Below are positions 43,477-52,612 of a DNA stretch of 64,000 nucleotides, in pieces. The translations under genes were made by a program, and so were the position numbers. The stretch is taken from positions 28,273 to 92,272 of the forward strand of contig CAYXHM010000011.1 of the NCBI GenBank assembly GCA_964464965.1, in the 5' to 3' direction. The stretch comes from UBA5543 sp964464965. GTDB taxonomy: Bacteria; Bacteroidota; Bacteroidia; Chitinophagales; Chitinophagaceae. Numbering within the stretch: position 1 is the stretch's first letter; each line of letters opens with the position of its first letter. The notes beneath the pieces were generated by a model, which worked only from the letters and a program-made list of their open reading frames with translations, was not told the DNA's origin and searched no databases.

Positions 43477-44607
43477 ATGGCATTTATAGTACTGGATACA
43501 GATAAGCTGAGAAGCAATTTTATGTACCTGCAAGAATTATTTAATAGTAAAGATATTAAGTGGTCTGCCGTAACTAAAATGCTTTGTGGCAATAAAAAAT
43601 ACCTGCAGGTGCTGCTGGATATGGGCATCACCGAGGTTTGCGACTCCCGTGTTACCAACCTGGCACGCATTAAAGCGATAAACCCTAATGTGCAAACTGC
43701 ATACATTAAGCCGCCGCCACGCCGGTCTGTAAATAAAATAGTTGAGTATGCAGATATAAGCTACAACACTGAATATGAAACTATAAAATTGCTTTCCAAT
43801 GCGGCGGTTCAGCAAAATAAAGTACATAAGATTGTCATCATGATAGAGCTTGGTGAGCTGCGGGAAGGTGTGATGCGTGAGGAAATAATGGACTTTTATG
43901 CTAAGGTGTTTATGCTGCCGAATATCGAGGTAATTGGCATAGGTACTAACCTGGCCTGTATGTATGGCGTACTGCCCAATCATGATAAGCTGATACAGCT
44001 TAGTTTATACAAACAGCTGATAGAAGCGAGGTTTAAAAGGAAGATACCTTTTGTTTCAGGGGGGTCTTCGGTAACTATCCCGCTCATTTTTCAGAATCTT
44101 TTACCACATGGAGTAAACCATTTCAGGGTAGGTGAAACATTGTTTTTAGGCACTGATGTGTATAACAACAAACCTTTTGAACAAATGCACAACGATGTAT
44201 TTAAATTGTATGCAGAAATAATAGAGCTGACAGATAAGCCCAACGTTCCCATGGGCGAGCTGGGCCATAACCTGGTAGGAGACAAGCTGGAATTTGAACT
44301 GGAAACACAGCAATCATCATGCAGGGCTATTATTGCGCTTGGCTTGTTAGATATTGAATCTACCCACCTGCGGCCGGTTGATGAGCATGTGCACCTTGTA
44401 GGAGAGAGTTCTGATATGATAGTTGTTGACCTGGGCAATAATCCCGGGAATTATAAAGTGGGGGATTTGCTGGAGTTTGACATGACCTATATGGGCATAC
44501 TCAGGGTTATGAACTCTGATTACGTAGATAAACGCCTGACAGCTACCCCGGCAGTTATCAGTAACGAACTGCGGGAACACGACGGACATTCTAAACAAAT
44601 AGTATAA
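43477..44607 (+). CDS. PLP-dependent alanine/ornithine racemase-type enzyme
   Basis: This 376-residue protein has the fold III PLP barrel of alanine racemase N-terminal domain proteins, with probable Schiff-base lysine in AVTKMLCGN (about residue 30). It resembles the group containing ornithine racemase and YhfX more than Alr: an IIMIELGELREGV strand and the SGGSSVTIP phosphate loop are visible. Substrate preference (ornithine, lysine, alanine or other) cannot be read. It directly follows a GNAT gene. True alanine racemase activity is already provided by the MurF-Alr fusion, which favours a specialised role. Confidence 0.85.
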   Translation: MAFIVLDTDKLRSNFMYLQELFNSKDIKWSAVTKMLCGNKKYLQVLLDMGITEVCDSRVTNLARIKAINPNVQTAYIKPPPRRSVNKIVEYADISYNTEYETIKLLSNAAVQQNKVHKIVIMIELGELREGVMREEIMDFYAKVFMLPNIEVIGIGTNLACMYGVLPNHDKLIQLSLYKQLIEARFKRKIPFVSGGSSVTIPLIFQNLLPHGVNHFRVGETLFLGTDVYNNKPFEQMHNDVFKLYAEIIELTDKPNVPMGELGHNLVGDKLEFELETQQSSCRAIIALGLLDIESTHLRPVDEHVHLVGESSDMIVVDLGNNPGNYKVGDLLEFDMTYMGILRVMNSDYVDKRLTATPAVISNELREHDGHSKQIV

Positions 44608-44666
44608 AACGTTGTTTATCGCGAAACATGGGAATGATACTTTGAGCAGGATTTTATTAGTTATTT

Positions 44667-45803
44667 ATGGATGAGTTTTTGAATTACGTTTTGTTAGGTA
44701 ACCCGGTAAAAGACTGGGGGGTAGCCTTGTGTGTATTTGCCGGCGTGTACATTCTGGTACGTGTGTTTAAATATCTGCTTATAAACCGGCTTAAAAAATA
44801 CGCGGCACGTTCTGCCAACCAGTTTGATGATTTTTTGGTGGAGGTGATACAGCAATCTGTAGTGCCTATGCTGTATTTCTGTGGTGTATACCTGGGCATG
44901 CGTTACCTGGTATTTCCAGAAAGAGTATATAACGCCGCCCATATAGCACTCCTGGTAATATTCACCTTTTATATTCTGCGTATTATTACTGCTGCTATAA
45001 AATTTACCGTATTTAAATACCTGGACAGGCAGGAAGACGCCGAAGTAAAGAAAACGCAGGCCAAAGGCATACTGATTATTGTAAATGTTGTTGTGTGGGC
45101 GCTTGGCTTAGTGTTCCTGTTGGACAACCTTGGTCGCGATGTTACTGCAATTATTGCTGGCCTGGGCGTTGGTGGTATCGCAATAGCACTGGCAGCGCAA
45201 ACTATTCTTGGCGACCTCTTCAGTTATTTCGTCATCTTCTTCGACAGGCCGTTTGAAATAGGTGATTTTATACAAGTGGACAATGACTCCGGTACTGTGG
45301 AATATATAGGTGTAAAAACAACCAGGATACGTACCCTCACAGGTGATATATTGGTGGTTTCCAATACTAACCTGACCAACTCACGGGTGCATAACTATAA
45401 ACGGTTGCAGGAACGTAGAGTTGTGTTTAAGTTAGGTGTATTGTACCAAACCACGCACGCCCAGCTTGCAGCAATACCAGGCTATATAAAGGAAATTATA
45501 GAAAAAGAGGAGGGAGTAAGGTTTGACAGATCACATTTTTCGGGCTATGGAGATTTCAGCCTGGACTTTGAAACCGTTTATTATGTAGAAGCACCTGATT
45601 ATAATATATACATGGATAAGCAGCAGGATATATACCTGGCGATATTTAAAAAATTTGAAGAAGAAGGAATTGGCTTTGCTTACCCTACACAGACATTATT
45701 CCATGCAATGGATATAGGCGAACGATTAAGTATCCAGTCCAGCATAGTAGATGAGAGAAAGCCGGAAAATAATAATCTTGAAAATAAAGAACGCGCTAGC
45801 TAA
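44667..45803 (+). CDS. MscS-type mechanosensitive channel
   Basis: This 378-residue inner-membrane protein has four helices in the first ~190 residues, the last being the pore helix with the Gly/Ala pattern (IAGLGVGGIAIALAAQ), followed by the MscS beta domain (FDRPFEIGDFIQVD) and a C-terminal alpha-beta domain. It releases solutes upon hypo-osmotic shock. Extra N-terminal helices relative to E. coli MscS are common. It is followed by the convergent hsp20 gene. Confidence 0.95.
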   Translation: MDEFLNYVLLGNPVKDWGVALCVFAGVYILVRVFKYLLINRLKKYAARSANQFDDFLVEVIQQSVVPMLYFCGVYLGMRYLVFPERVYNAAHIALLVIFTFYILRIITAAIKFTVFKYLDRQEDAEVKKTQAKGILIIVNVVVWALGLVFLLDNLGRDVTAIIAGLGVGGIAIALAAQTILGDLFSYFVIFFDRPFEIGDFIQVDNDSGTVEYIGVKTTRIRTLTGDILVVSNTNLTNSRVHNYKRLQERRVVFKLGVLYQTTHAQLAAIPGYIKEIIEKEEGVRFDRSHFSGYGDFSLDFETVYYVEAPDYNIYMDKQQDIYLAIFKKFEEEGIGFAYPTQTLFHAMDIGERLSIQSSIVDERKPENNNLENKERAS

Positions 45804-45839
45804 GTGTGTAGCAACCAGGATGATACATTAAAATAAAAA

Positions 45840-45859
45840 GGAGGGGTAGATACCCCTCC
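45840..45859 (-). terminator. hsp20 terminator
   Basis: A perfect 9-bp stem (GGAGGGGTA arm) with a 2-nt gap exits into T-rich sequence on the minus strand, 34 bp after the hsp20 stop. Confidence 0.88.
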
Positions 45860-45893
45860 GTCTGTCAACTTACTCCTATGCTATTTACTCTTA

Positions 45894-46334
45894 CTATGCT
45901 ATATCAATCTTTCTTGTTGTTGCTTCCTGCGGTTCTGTTTTTGGCAGAGTGATACTCAGCACTCCATTTGTGTACGACGCACCTATACCTGCTATATTTA
46001 TTTTGTCACCCAGGTTGAAGGTTCTTTTGAATGAACGGTACTGATATTCATTCCTGATCACTTTATCGGTTGATTCAGTTTTTTCTTCTTTTTGCTCGAA
46101 AGAAATAGTCAGCACATCTTTTTCAACATTAATATTGAAGTCCTCTTTGTTTAATCCCGGTGCTATTACATCCAGTTGGTAAGCAGCGTCAGTTTCTTTA
46201 ATATTTACCGGTGCTGTTGTGTAGTTCCGGTTATCGTCAAAAAAGTAGCGGTCCCATTTGTTGTTCAGCATGTTGTCCACCATTCCGCTAATAGATGCGG
46301 GGGTCAGAACGAAATTGTTTCTTTGCTTGTACAT
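45894..46334 (-). CDS. Small heat shock protein Hsp20
   Basis: This 146-residue chaperone holds unfolding proteins in soluble oligomers. The alpha-crystallin domain runs from about residue 38 to 133, with YQLDVIAPGLNKEDFNI and the signature ASYTNGVLSITLPKTE. The C-terminal I-x-I-like segment (RKIDIA) is short. It is monocistronic with its own terminator and no chaperone genes adjacent; htpG lies 30 kb away. Confidence 0.95.
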   Translation of the reverse strand: MYKQRNNFVLTPASISGMVDNMLNNKWDRYFFDDNRNYTTAPVNIKETDAAYQLDVIAPGLNKEDFNINVEKDVLTISFEQKEEKTESTDKVIRNEYQYRSFKRTFNLGDKINIAGIGASYTNGVLSITLPKTEPQEATTRKIDIA

Positions 46335-46699
46335 AAGTGTTTATTTTTTTAAGATGATTAATTATCAATTTCACTTGTACAGGTACATATACAAACCGGA
46401 TACCAATGCAATTTAAATGACAAAGTGTCTTGTTTAATTGCAACGAACTGACAAAACGTGTATTTTCATAAAGTAAATGGCAGAAACGTTGAAATAGTCT
46501 AATAGCTGTTGACTGTAGAAGTGTATAACCGTTTCTTATTACCCTGAAATACTGCGATTATATAACAAAAAAAATAATTTTACTATCCAAATCCTTTTTT
46601 GGATATTTGCTATACTTACGATGGGTTAGTAAGTACAGTCCTATCCCGACTTATCACGATGAGTCGGGATTTTTTTATGCCTTTTTATAGAGGGATACT
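46335..46699. other. 365-bp gap, region of candidate sRNA
   Basis: Between hsp20 and the sugar-nucleotide reductase gene there is no credible ORF. The right part (46584-46676) contains three consecutive hairpins ending in a plus-strand T run; see the separate ncRNA entry. The left part is AT-rich and holds the divergent hsp20 upstream region without a clear promoter. Confidence 0.5.
46584..46676 (+). ncRNA. Candidate small RNA with three hairpins
   Basis: Three perfect stems follow each other: TATCCAAA/TTTGGATA (46584-46605), TACTTAC/GTAAGTA (46613-46635), and ATCCCGACT/AGTCGGGAT (46643-46670), the last followed by T7, an intrinsic terminator on the plus strand. No plus-strand gene lies upstream within reach that could need it, since hsp20 and the next gene both run on the minus strand. 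The promoter is not clear. It could instead be a remnant terminator from a lost gene. Confidence 0.5.
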
Positions 46700-47575
46700 T
46701 TATTGGCTGAAAGATTCTTTCAGGAAACTATCTACATTGCCAAACAGGAAGTCTGGATATTCACTATTAAACTTCATGGTAACAAAGCCGCCTATTAATG
46801 GCCGCGCCGCAGGCTGATTTAGTTCTGCTGTGCTCAACGGTATAAGGTCATACTCCGCACCCGGAAAATATTGTAACACCCTTAATGCCAGTTGTACACG
46901 ATTGGTATAATCTGTACCACCAATATGGTAAATGCCTGTTTTTTTATCACGTAGTAATAAGTACATGCAGCGTGCTATATCCCATGCATTGGTTGGACAG
47001 GCAAACTGGTCGTAAGGTAGTTTAAGCGTTAGCTTCTGTTTATCTTTACATTGCTGTACTATGCGTGCTATGAAATTTTTACCACGCACCTCGTTGCCAT
47101 ATATATTAGTAACACGCAGTACAAGCGTACCGGGTATTTCTTTTAATGCATATTGCTCTGCTTCCAGCTTATGTTTGCCGTAAACGCTTAACGGGTTTAC
47201 TTCGTCTTCTTCCCTGTATGGGCCATCTGTGCCGTCGAACACATAATCGGTAGAAAGATATACAAATCCTGCGCCGCAGTTTTTAGCTACCTGCACCAGG
47301 TTGATGGTGCTCTGTACTGTTTGGCGGTAACTCTCATCCTGTTGCGTTTCACAATTGTCCACGTGCGTCATTGCTCCGCAGTGTACTATCACATCAGGTT
47401 TAAACCCTGCTACATCAAAATTATTACTGTCTGTGGGATTGAGTGTATTGTAATATACCGTGCCCGGTACAGCATATGAAAAATAAGAACCAACTACTTC
47501 CCAGCCCTGTTCTATAAAATGCTTCAGGCAATTACCGCCTACCAGTCCTGATGCTCCGGCTATAAATACTCTCAT
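46700..47575 (-). CDS. RmlD-like sugar-nucleotide reductase (SDR)
   Basis: This 291-residue extended SDR has the NAD(P) motif GASGLVGG at the N-terminus and catalytic YGKHK (YxxxK), with STDYVFDG preceding it. The family includes dTDP-4-dehydrorhamnose reductase (RmlD/RfbD), but no rml genes are nearby, so the exact sugar is uncertain. ATG 47575 begins MRVFIAGASG; the earlier start in frame would add a hydrophobic 18 residues that break the usual N-terminal Rossmann strand. Confidence 0.85.
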   Translation of the reverse strand: MRVFIAGASGLVGGNCLKHFIEQGWEVVGSYFSYAVPGTVYYNTLNPTDSNNFDVAGFKPDVIVHCGAMTHVDNCETQQDESYRQTVQSTINLVQVAKNCGAGFVYLSTDYVFDGTDGPYREEDEVNPLSVYGKHKLEAEQYALKEIPGTLVLRVTNIYGNEVRGKNFIARIVQQCKDKQKLTLKLPYDQFACPTNAWDIARCMYLLLRDKKTGIYHIGGTDYTNRVQLALRVLQYFPGAEYDLIPLSTAELNQPAARPLIGGFVTMKFNSEYPDFLFGNVDSFLKESFSQ

Positions 47576-47658
47576 GCTGCTAATAAAATTCAGATTCAAA
47601 AGTAAGAATTCAAAAACGGAATAGAACACCCTGTTTATGTTGATTGTGAACTATTAAT

Positions 47659-47666
47659 TATCTTTG
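47659..47666 (+). promoter_or_regulatory. -7 promoter box of trhO
   Basis: TATCTTTG matches TAnnTTTG exactly. It overlaps the longer possible start at 47664, so ATG 47712 is the better start. Confidence 0.55.
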
Positions 47667-47711
47667 CAACTCAATTTTATTCATTCGTTTAAAACAAAAG
47701 GAAGGTACACC

Positions 47712-48782
47712 ATGCCAGTGTTACACAACCGGGTATCGAACGAGGAACTGAAACAGCGTATGCTTGCCGAAACAGAGCCACGTACCACAGTATCCTTTTA
47801 CAAGTATTTCAACATTGCACACCCGCAGCAATTCAGGGACGATTTATGGAGGGTTTTTGAGCCACTGAAAGTTTTTGGGCGGATATACCTTGCCAACGAG
47901 GGTATTAACGGACAGGTAAGCGTACCGCAGCAAGACTATGAAGCCTTTAAAACTGCGTTATATGCCGCCGATGATGCGCTGAATGGCATCCGTATGAACA
48001 TCGCATTGGATGACGACGGTAAATCGTTCTGGGTATTGAAGATAAAAGTGCGCAACAAAATTGTAGCCGATGGTATTGACGACCCGACTTTTGACATGGC
48101 TAAAACGGGCCAATACCTAAAAGCCAAAGAGTACAACGAGCTTTCTGCCGACCCCGAAACCATTATAGTGGACATGCGCAACCACTATGAATACGAGGTT
48201 GGGCATTTTGAGAATGCTATAGAAGTGCCATCTGACACCTTCCGCGACCAGCTGCCTATGGCGGTGGATATGCTGAAGGATAAGAAGGATAAGAACATCA
48301 TTATGTATTGTACAGGCGGTATCCGCTGCGAGAAGGCCAGTGCTTATATGCTGCACAATGGCTTCAAAAACGTATTTCATGTAGAGGGCGGTATAATAGA
48401 ATACGCGCGCAAAGCAAAAGAAGAGGGCTTGCCGCTGAAGTTTATTGGTAAGAACTTCGTTTTTGATGAACGCCTGGGCGAGCGTATTACTGATGATGTA
48501 ATAGCTGAATGCCATACTTGTGGTAAAACCTGCGATACGCATACCAACTGTAAAAACGATGGATGCCACCTGCTGTTCATCCAGTGTGAAGAATGTGCTG
48601 AGAAACTACAGGGCTGCTGCAGCGATGTGTGTATGGAAGAAAAGAACCTGCCCGAAGATGAGCAACGCGAGCTCCGTGCTGGCAGGGAGAATGGGATAAA
48701 AATATTCAATAAATCGAAAGACCATCCGCTGCGCAAGCATCGCGAGCAGTGGAAGGCTCAACGTAATAACCAGGGACAATAA
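47712..48782 (+). CDS. trhO: tRNA uridine(34) hydroxylase TrhO
   Basis: This 356-residue rhodanese-like protein hydroxylates uridine 34 in tRNA as a step toward 5-methoxyuridine-type modifications. An N-terminal acylphosphatase-like/UPF0176 part (KYFNIAHPQQFRDDLW; GRIYLANEGINGQ) precedes the rhodanese domain with the active-site segment MYCTGGIRCEKAS. The C-terminal Cys-rich part (CHTCGKTCDTH; QCEECAEKLQGCC) probably binds zinc. A VF530-family gene follows within 6 bp. Confidence 0.93.
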   Translation: MPVLHNRVSNEELKQRMLAETEPRTTVSFYKYFNIAHPQQFRDDLWRVFEPLKVFGRIYLANEGINGQVSVPQQDYEAFKTALYAADDALNGIRMNIALDDDGKSFWVLKIKVRNKIVADGIDDPTFDMAKTGQYLKAKEYNELSADPETIIVDMRNHYEYEVGHFENAIEVPSDTFRDQLPMAVDMLKDKKDKNIIMYCTGGIRCEKASAYMLHNGFKNVFHVEGGIIEYARKAKEEGLPLKFIGKNFVFDERLGERITDDVIAECHTCGKTCDTHTNCKNDGCHLLFIQCEECAEKLQGCCSDVCMEEKNLPEDEQRELRAGRENGIKIFNKSKDHPLRKHREQWKAQRNNQGQ

Positions 48783-48788
48783 ATAACT

Positions 48789-49007
48789 ATGCCTGAAACA
48801 CAAAAGAATAATCCACTGCACGGTATAACGTTGGTGATGATGCTGGAACAACTGGTAGCACGCTATGGCTGGGAAGAACTTGGTAACCGCATTAACATCA
48901 GGTGTTTCAGGTATGACCCGAGTATAAAATCAAGCCTTGCCTTCCTGCGCAAAACACCGTGGGCCAGGAAAGAAGTGGAGGATTTGTACCTGTTGATGAT
49001 ATCCTGA
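48789..49007 (+). CDS. VF530 family DNA-binding-like protein
   Basis: This 72-residue protein matches the VF530/DUF2132 family: NPLHGITLVMMLEQLV, YGWEELGNRI, and SSLAFLRKTPWARKEVE. The family has a three-helix fold suggested to bind nucleic acid; the function is not established. It follows trhO by 6 bp and is probably co-transcribed with it. Confidence 0.92.
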   Translation: MPETQKNNPLHGITLVMMLEQLVARYGWEELGNRINIRCFRYDPSIKSSLAFLRKTPWARKEVEDLYLLMIS

Positions 49008-49077
49008 TTGATGAATATCCTTCTGGCAGTATCATATAATCACCTTACTTTAGGAGTCTGAAAAAATAACAATATAT

Positions 49078-51120
49078 ATGATGAACAAAAAGTTCATAAC
49101 AGGTATTGCGGCCACTATGCTATTGCTGGCGGCTTGCAAGGACACCACAAAGAAGGAGGAGCCCACCAAAGATATACTGGCCGCTAACCTGGATACAACT
49201 TTCAATCCTGCGGATGATTTCTTCCAGTATGCCAACGGCGGCTGGATAAAAAACAATCCCATACCGGATGATGAAACGAGCTGGGGCATAGCCTACCTGG
49301 TGCAGGAAGAATTATATACGCGCCTGAAAAATATCAATGAGGAAGCGGTAAAGAAAAATGAAAAATCAGGTACTGGCAAGCAGATAGCAGATTTCTGGAA
49401 GACGGCTATGGATACTGCTGCTATAGAAAAGCAGGGCATACAACCACTACGTGCGGAGCTGGATAAGATAGCTGCACTAAAAACGCCGCAGGAAGTAATG
49501 GCACAGGCTGCCGAGATGCATAAATATGGTGTTGGCGTTTTCTTTGGCGACTATGTAGGCCAGGACGCTAAGAAGAGCGATGAGATGGCATACTACCTAT
49601 GGCAGGGCGGATTGGGATTGCCTAACCGCGATTACTACTTTAATACAGACGAGCGCACCACCAAAATACGCGAGGCATACCCTGCTTATATATCTAAGAT
49701 ACTACAGCTTACTGGTGTACTTGTAACGGAAGCTGATGCAAAAGCTAAAGCAGTTTTGGCTTTTGAAACTGCACTGGCTCAAAAGTCAAGAAAGCTGGAA
49801 GATCTGCGCGACCCATATGCCAACTATAACAAGATGGCCATCGGCAACCTGAAAACTATCTCTTCTAATATTGACTGGCCAGCTACACTACAGCAAATGG
49901 GTGTGAACAGTGTAGATAGCATAATAGTAGGGCAGCCGGAGTTTTATAAGCAACTGGACCGGTTAATAACATCTACAGACATACAGGTGCTGAAAGATTA
50001 TATGACGGTGCAACTGGTAAATGATATGGGCGACTACCTGAGCAGTGATTTTGTAAACGCCAACTTTGACTTTTACTGCAGGCAGATATATGGTGCCAAA
50101 CAAAACAAACCACGCTGGAAACGCGTATTGCGTGCTGAAGAGAAAGCAATGGGTGAGGCTCTTGGCCAGTTGTTTGCAAAAGAATACTTTAATGAGAAAG
50201 CCAAGAAACGCTACGAAAATATTGTGGAGAATGTGCGTGATGCATATAAGGCACGTATAGACAAGCTGGACTGGATGACTGATAGCACAAAAGCTAAAGC
50301 AAAAACCAAGCTGGCTACTATTAAAAAGAAGGTTGGCTATCCTGATAAATGGAAAGATTTTTCTAAGCTGGAAGTTGGGCAGGAATCTTATGCGCAAAAC
50401 ATGATGAATGCAGCCCGCTGGTGGAGCGAGTATGAGTTGAACAAACTGGGCAAACCGGTTGACCGTGATGAATGGGGAATGACACCGCAGACTTACAATG
50501 CATACTACAACCCATCCAACAATGAAATAGTAATGCCGGCAGGTATATTCACTGTGCCAGGCTATCGCGATGAGCAGCTGGATGATGCACTGGTATATGG
50601 TTATGCAGCAGCATCTACAGTAGGGCATGAAATAACACATGGTTTTGATGATGAGGGCCGCCAGTTTGATGATAAAGGCAACCTGCAAAATTGGTGGACA
50701 AAGGCTGATGAAGACGAATTTAAAAAACGTGCTGATGTGCTTGTAGGACAGTTTAACGGATTTGTGCCTGTAGATACCTTCCACATAAACGGCCGAGCTA
50801 CATTGGGCGAGAACCTTGCAGACCTTGGTGGTATATTAATAGGACTGGATGCATTCAAACAAACGGAAACTTATAAGAAAGGAGAAAAGATAAGTGGCTT
50901 CACGCCGTTGCAGCGCTTCTTTTTAGGATACGCACTGGGCTGGATGTATGATATGCGCCACGAAGAAATGGCCAGCCGCATCATGACAGATGTGCACTCT
51001 CCGGCCAAGTTCAGGGTAAACGGGCCATTCCCGAATGTTCCTGAATTTTACGAAGCATTTAATGTAAAGCCTGGTAATAAAATGTACCTGCCTGATAGTG
51101 CAAGGGTCAGGTTATGGTAG
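49078..51120 (+). CDS. M13-family metallopeptidase (neprilysin-like lipoprotein)
   Basis: This 680-residue lipoprotein has lipobox LLAAC near residue 19 and an M13 peptidase domain. The zinc site is HEITH (His517, Glu518, His521), with the third ligand expected in GENLADLGG further on. These oligopeptidases cut short peptides, probably at the periplasmic side or cell surface. Two ATGs open the frame (49078 and 49081). A terminator separates it from the convergent mltG gene. Confidence 0.93.
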   Translation: MMNKKFITGIAATMLLLAACKDTTKKEEPTKDILAANLDTTFNPADDFFQYANGGWIKNNPIPDDETSWGIAYLVQEELYTRLKNINEEAVKKNEKSGTGKQIADFWKTAMDTAAIEKQGIQPLRAELDKIAALKTPQEVMAQAAEMHKYGVGVFFGDYVGQDAKKSDEMAYYLWQGGLGLPNRDYYFNTDERTTKIREAYPAYISKILQLTGVLVTEADAKAKAVLAFETALAQKSRKLEDLRDPYANYNKMAIGNLKTISSNIDWPATLQQMGVNSVDSIIVGQPEFYKQLDRLITSTDIQVLKDYMTVQLVNDMGDYLSSDFVNANFDFYCRQIYGAKQNKPRWKRVLRAEEKAMGEALGQLFAKEYFNEKAKKRYENIVENVRDAYKARIDKLDWMTDSTKAKAKTKLATIKKKVGYPDKWKDFSKLEVGQESYAQNMMNAARWWSEYELNKLGKPVDRDEWGMTPQTYNAYYNPSNNEIVMPAGIFTVPGYRDEQLDDALVYGYAAASTVGHEITHGFDDEGRQFDDKGNLQNWWTKADEDEFKKRADVLVGQFNGFVPVDTFHINGRATLGENLADLGGILIGLDAFKQTETYKKGEKISGFTPLQRFFLGYALGWMYDMRHEEMASRIMTDVHSPAKFRVNGPFPNVPEFYEAFNVKPGNKMYLPDSARVRLW

Positions 51121-51139
51121 TTGTGCACTCTGGCATTAA

Positions 51140-51178
51140 AAAAGAGGTGAGCCGTTTTCATAACAGCTCACCTCTTTT
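51140..51178. terminator. Bidirectional terminator between the M13 gene and mltG
   Basis: A perfect 13-bp stem (AAAAGAGGTGAGC, 51140-51152/51166-51178) has A-rich and T-rich flanks, serving both convergent genes. Confidence 0.92.
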
Positions 51179-51194
51179 CTTAAGAATATAACGA

Positions 51195-52235
51195 TTATCT
51201 TATTCCATTTTCATTCAATGCTTTCTGGTAAGCACGGGCATTCTTCATATGCTCAGTATAGTTAGTAGCGAAAGTATGGTAGCCACTGAAATCTTCTTTG
51301 GCGCAGAAGTAGAGGTAGTTGGTTTTAGGTGCGTTCAACACTGCGTTGATGCTTGATTTTGATGGGGTATTAATAGGTCCGGGGGGCAAACCCGCATACA
51401 TATAAGTATTGTATGGAGAATCATAAACAAGATGTCCTTCCAGTACCCTTTTTATAGCAAAATCATTCAGTGCAAATTTCACAGTAGGGTCGGCTTGCAG
51501 CTTCATGTTCTTCCTCAGCCTGTTAATGTACACCGATGCTACTGTTGGCTTTTCATCTGTCTTGTTGGTTTCTTCCTCTACTATAGAGGCTATTATCATT
51601 ACCTGGGTAGGGGTAAGCGCTTGCGAGTCAGCCAGTGCGAGGCGTTCTTCTGTCCAGAACTTTTTACTGTATTCAGCCAGTCGCTCGTATATTTTTTTTG
51701 CATTGGTATTCCAGTAAAACTCATAGGTATCCGGTATAATGGGTACTAATGCTGTGTGTGTGTCAAGCCCGTAAGCTGAAAGGAATAAGGTGTCTTTAAG
51801 TAATGCCGTTATCTCATCAGCATCCGGTTCCATCTTCTCATCTACAAACCGAACAAAGTCTTCTTTTGTACGAAACTTGTTAATGACCAGCTTCACCGGT
51901 TCCTGCCTGCCATTGCGTAACATGCGCAGCATATCAAGATTGCTCATGCCGGGCGTTATTTTATATTTGCCCGCTTTTACCTTGTTTGGATATTCCAGCC
52001 GGTTTGCAATTATATCAAAACTCGCAGCATCATCTATATACCCGCCCTCTACCAGGTCTTTCAGTACCGGCATATAAGATGAGCCGGTAGGTATATACAG
52101 GTATTCGCCTTTTTGCATATCGCCCGTGTTAGGGCCAACTACCTTGTACGCTACAAATGCACCTGCTGCTGCCAGCAACAGGAATGATAACGATAGCCAC
52201 AGGCCGGTTTTGTTGTTTTTCTTCGTCTGGTTCAT
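51195..52235 (-). CDS. mltG: Endolytic murein transglycosylase MltG
   Basis: This 346-residue protein cuts nascent glycan strands and helps set their length. One membrane helix (residues ~12-32) precedes the LysM-like part and the YceG catalytic domain. The catalytic Glu is in ASIVEEET (Glu220), with LQADPTVKFAL and the TPSKSSINAVLNAP segment also diagnostic. It follows secG after 73 bp containing a minus-strand terminator, so it may have its own promoter. Confidence 0.95.
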   Translation of the reverse strand: MNQTKKNNKTGLWLSLSFLLLAAAGAFVAYKVVGPNTGDMQKGEYLYIPTGSSYMPVLKDLVEGGYIDDAASFDIIANRLEYPNKVKAGKYKITPGMSNLDMLRMLRNGRQEPVKLVINKFRTKEDFVRFVDEKMEPDADEITALLKDTLFLSAYGLDTHTALVPIIPDTYEFYWNTNAKKIYERLAEYSKKFWTEERLALADSQALTPTQVMIIASIVEEETNKTDEKPTVASVYINRLRKNMKLQADPTVKFALNDFAIKRVLEGHLVYDSPYNTYMYAGLPPGPINTPSKSSINAVLNAPKTNYLYFCAKEDFSGYHTFATNYTEHMKNARAYQKALNENGIR

Positions 52236-52252
52236 TTCCGTAAAAATAGAAA

Positions 52253-52279
52253 TACCCGCTCAATATTTCAGAGCGGGTA
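52253..52279 (-). terminator. Terminator between secG and mltG
   Basis: A perfect 9-bp stem (TACCCGCTC/GAGCGGGTA) with a 9-nt loop runs into a T-rich sequence on the minus strand, 29 bp after the secG stop codon. Confidence 0.85.
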
Positions 52280-52308
52280 CAAATAACTTATACATTAATA
52301 TTCTTAGC

Positions 52309-52608
52309 TTATTTAGCTGCCGGTGCCTGTTGTGCAGGTGCGCTCTGTTGTGCAGGGCGCTGTTGTACAGGTTGGTTATCTGCCCTGGTAAAGAACATTA
52401 CAGATATTATGGCCAACGCTGCAATGACACCCATTGTGCCCCAGGTGCCTTTTTCCATCACATCGCCCGATTGTTTCACGCCCATTATCTGGGTGCTGGC
52501 ACTACCAAAAGTACCTGAAAGTCCGCCACCCTTGGGGTTTTGTACCAGTATGAAAAATGCCAGAACCACACAAGCCAGTATTATCAGTATCGCAATGAAA
52601 GTTACCAT
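52309..52608 (-). CDS. secG: Protein translocase subunit SecG
   Basis: This 99-residue membrane protein supports the SecYEG channel. Two helices (about 3-22 and 52-70) flank the loop LVQNPKGGGLSGTFG, the family's best-known feature. The C-terminal ~25 residues form a Gln/Ala/Pro-rich tail. It is preceded by the TPR-like gene with 4 bp between, in the miaB-to-secG run. Confidence 0.93.
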   Translation of the reverse strand: MVTFIAILIILACVVLAFFILVQNPKGGGLSGTFGSASTQIMGVKQSGDVMEKGTWGTMGVIAALAIISVMFFTRADNQPVQQRPAQQSAPAQQAPAAK

Positions 52609-52612
52609 ATTA

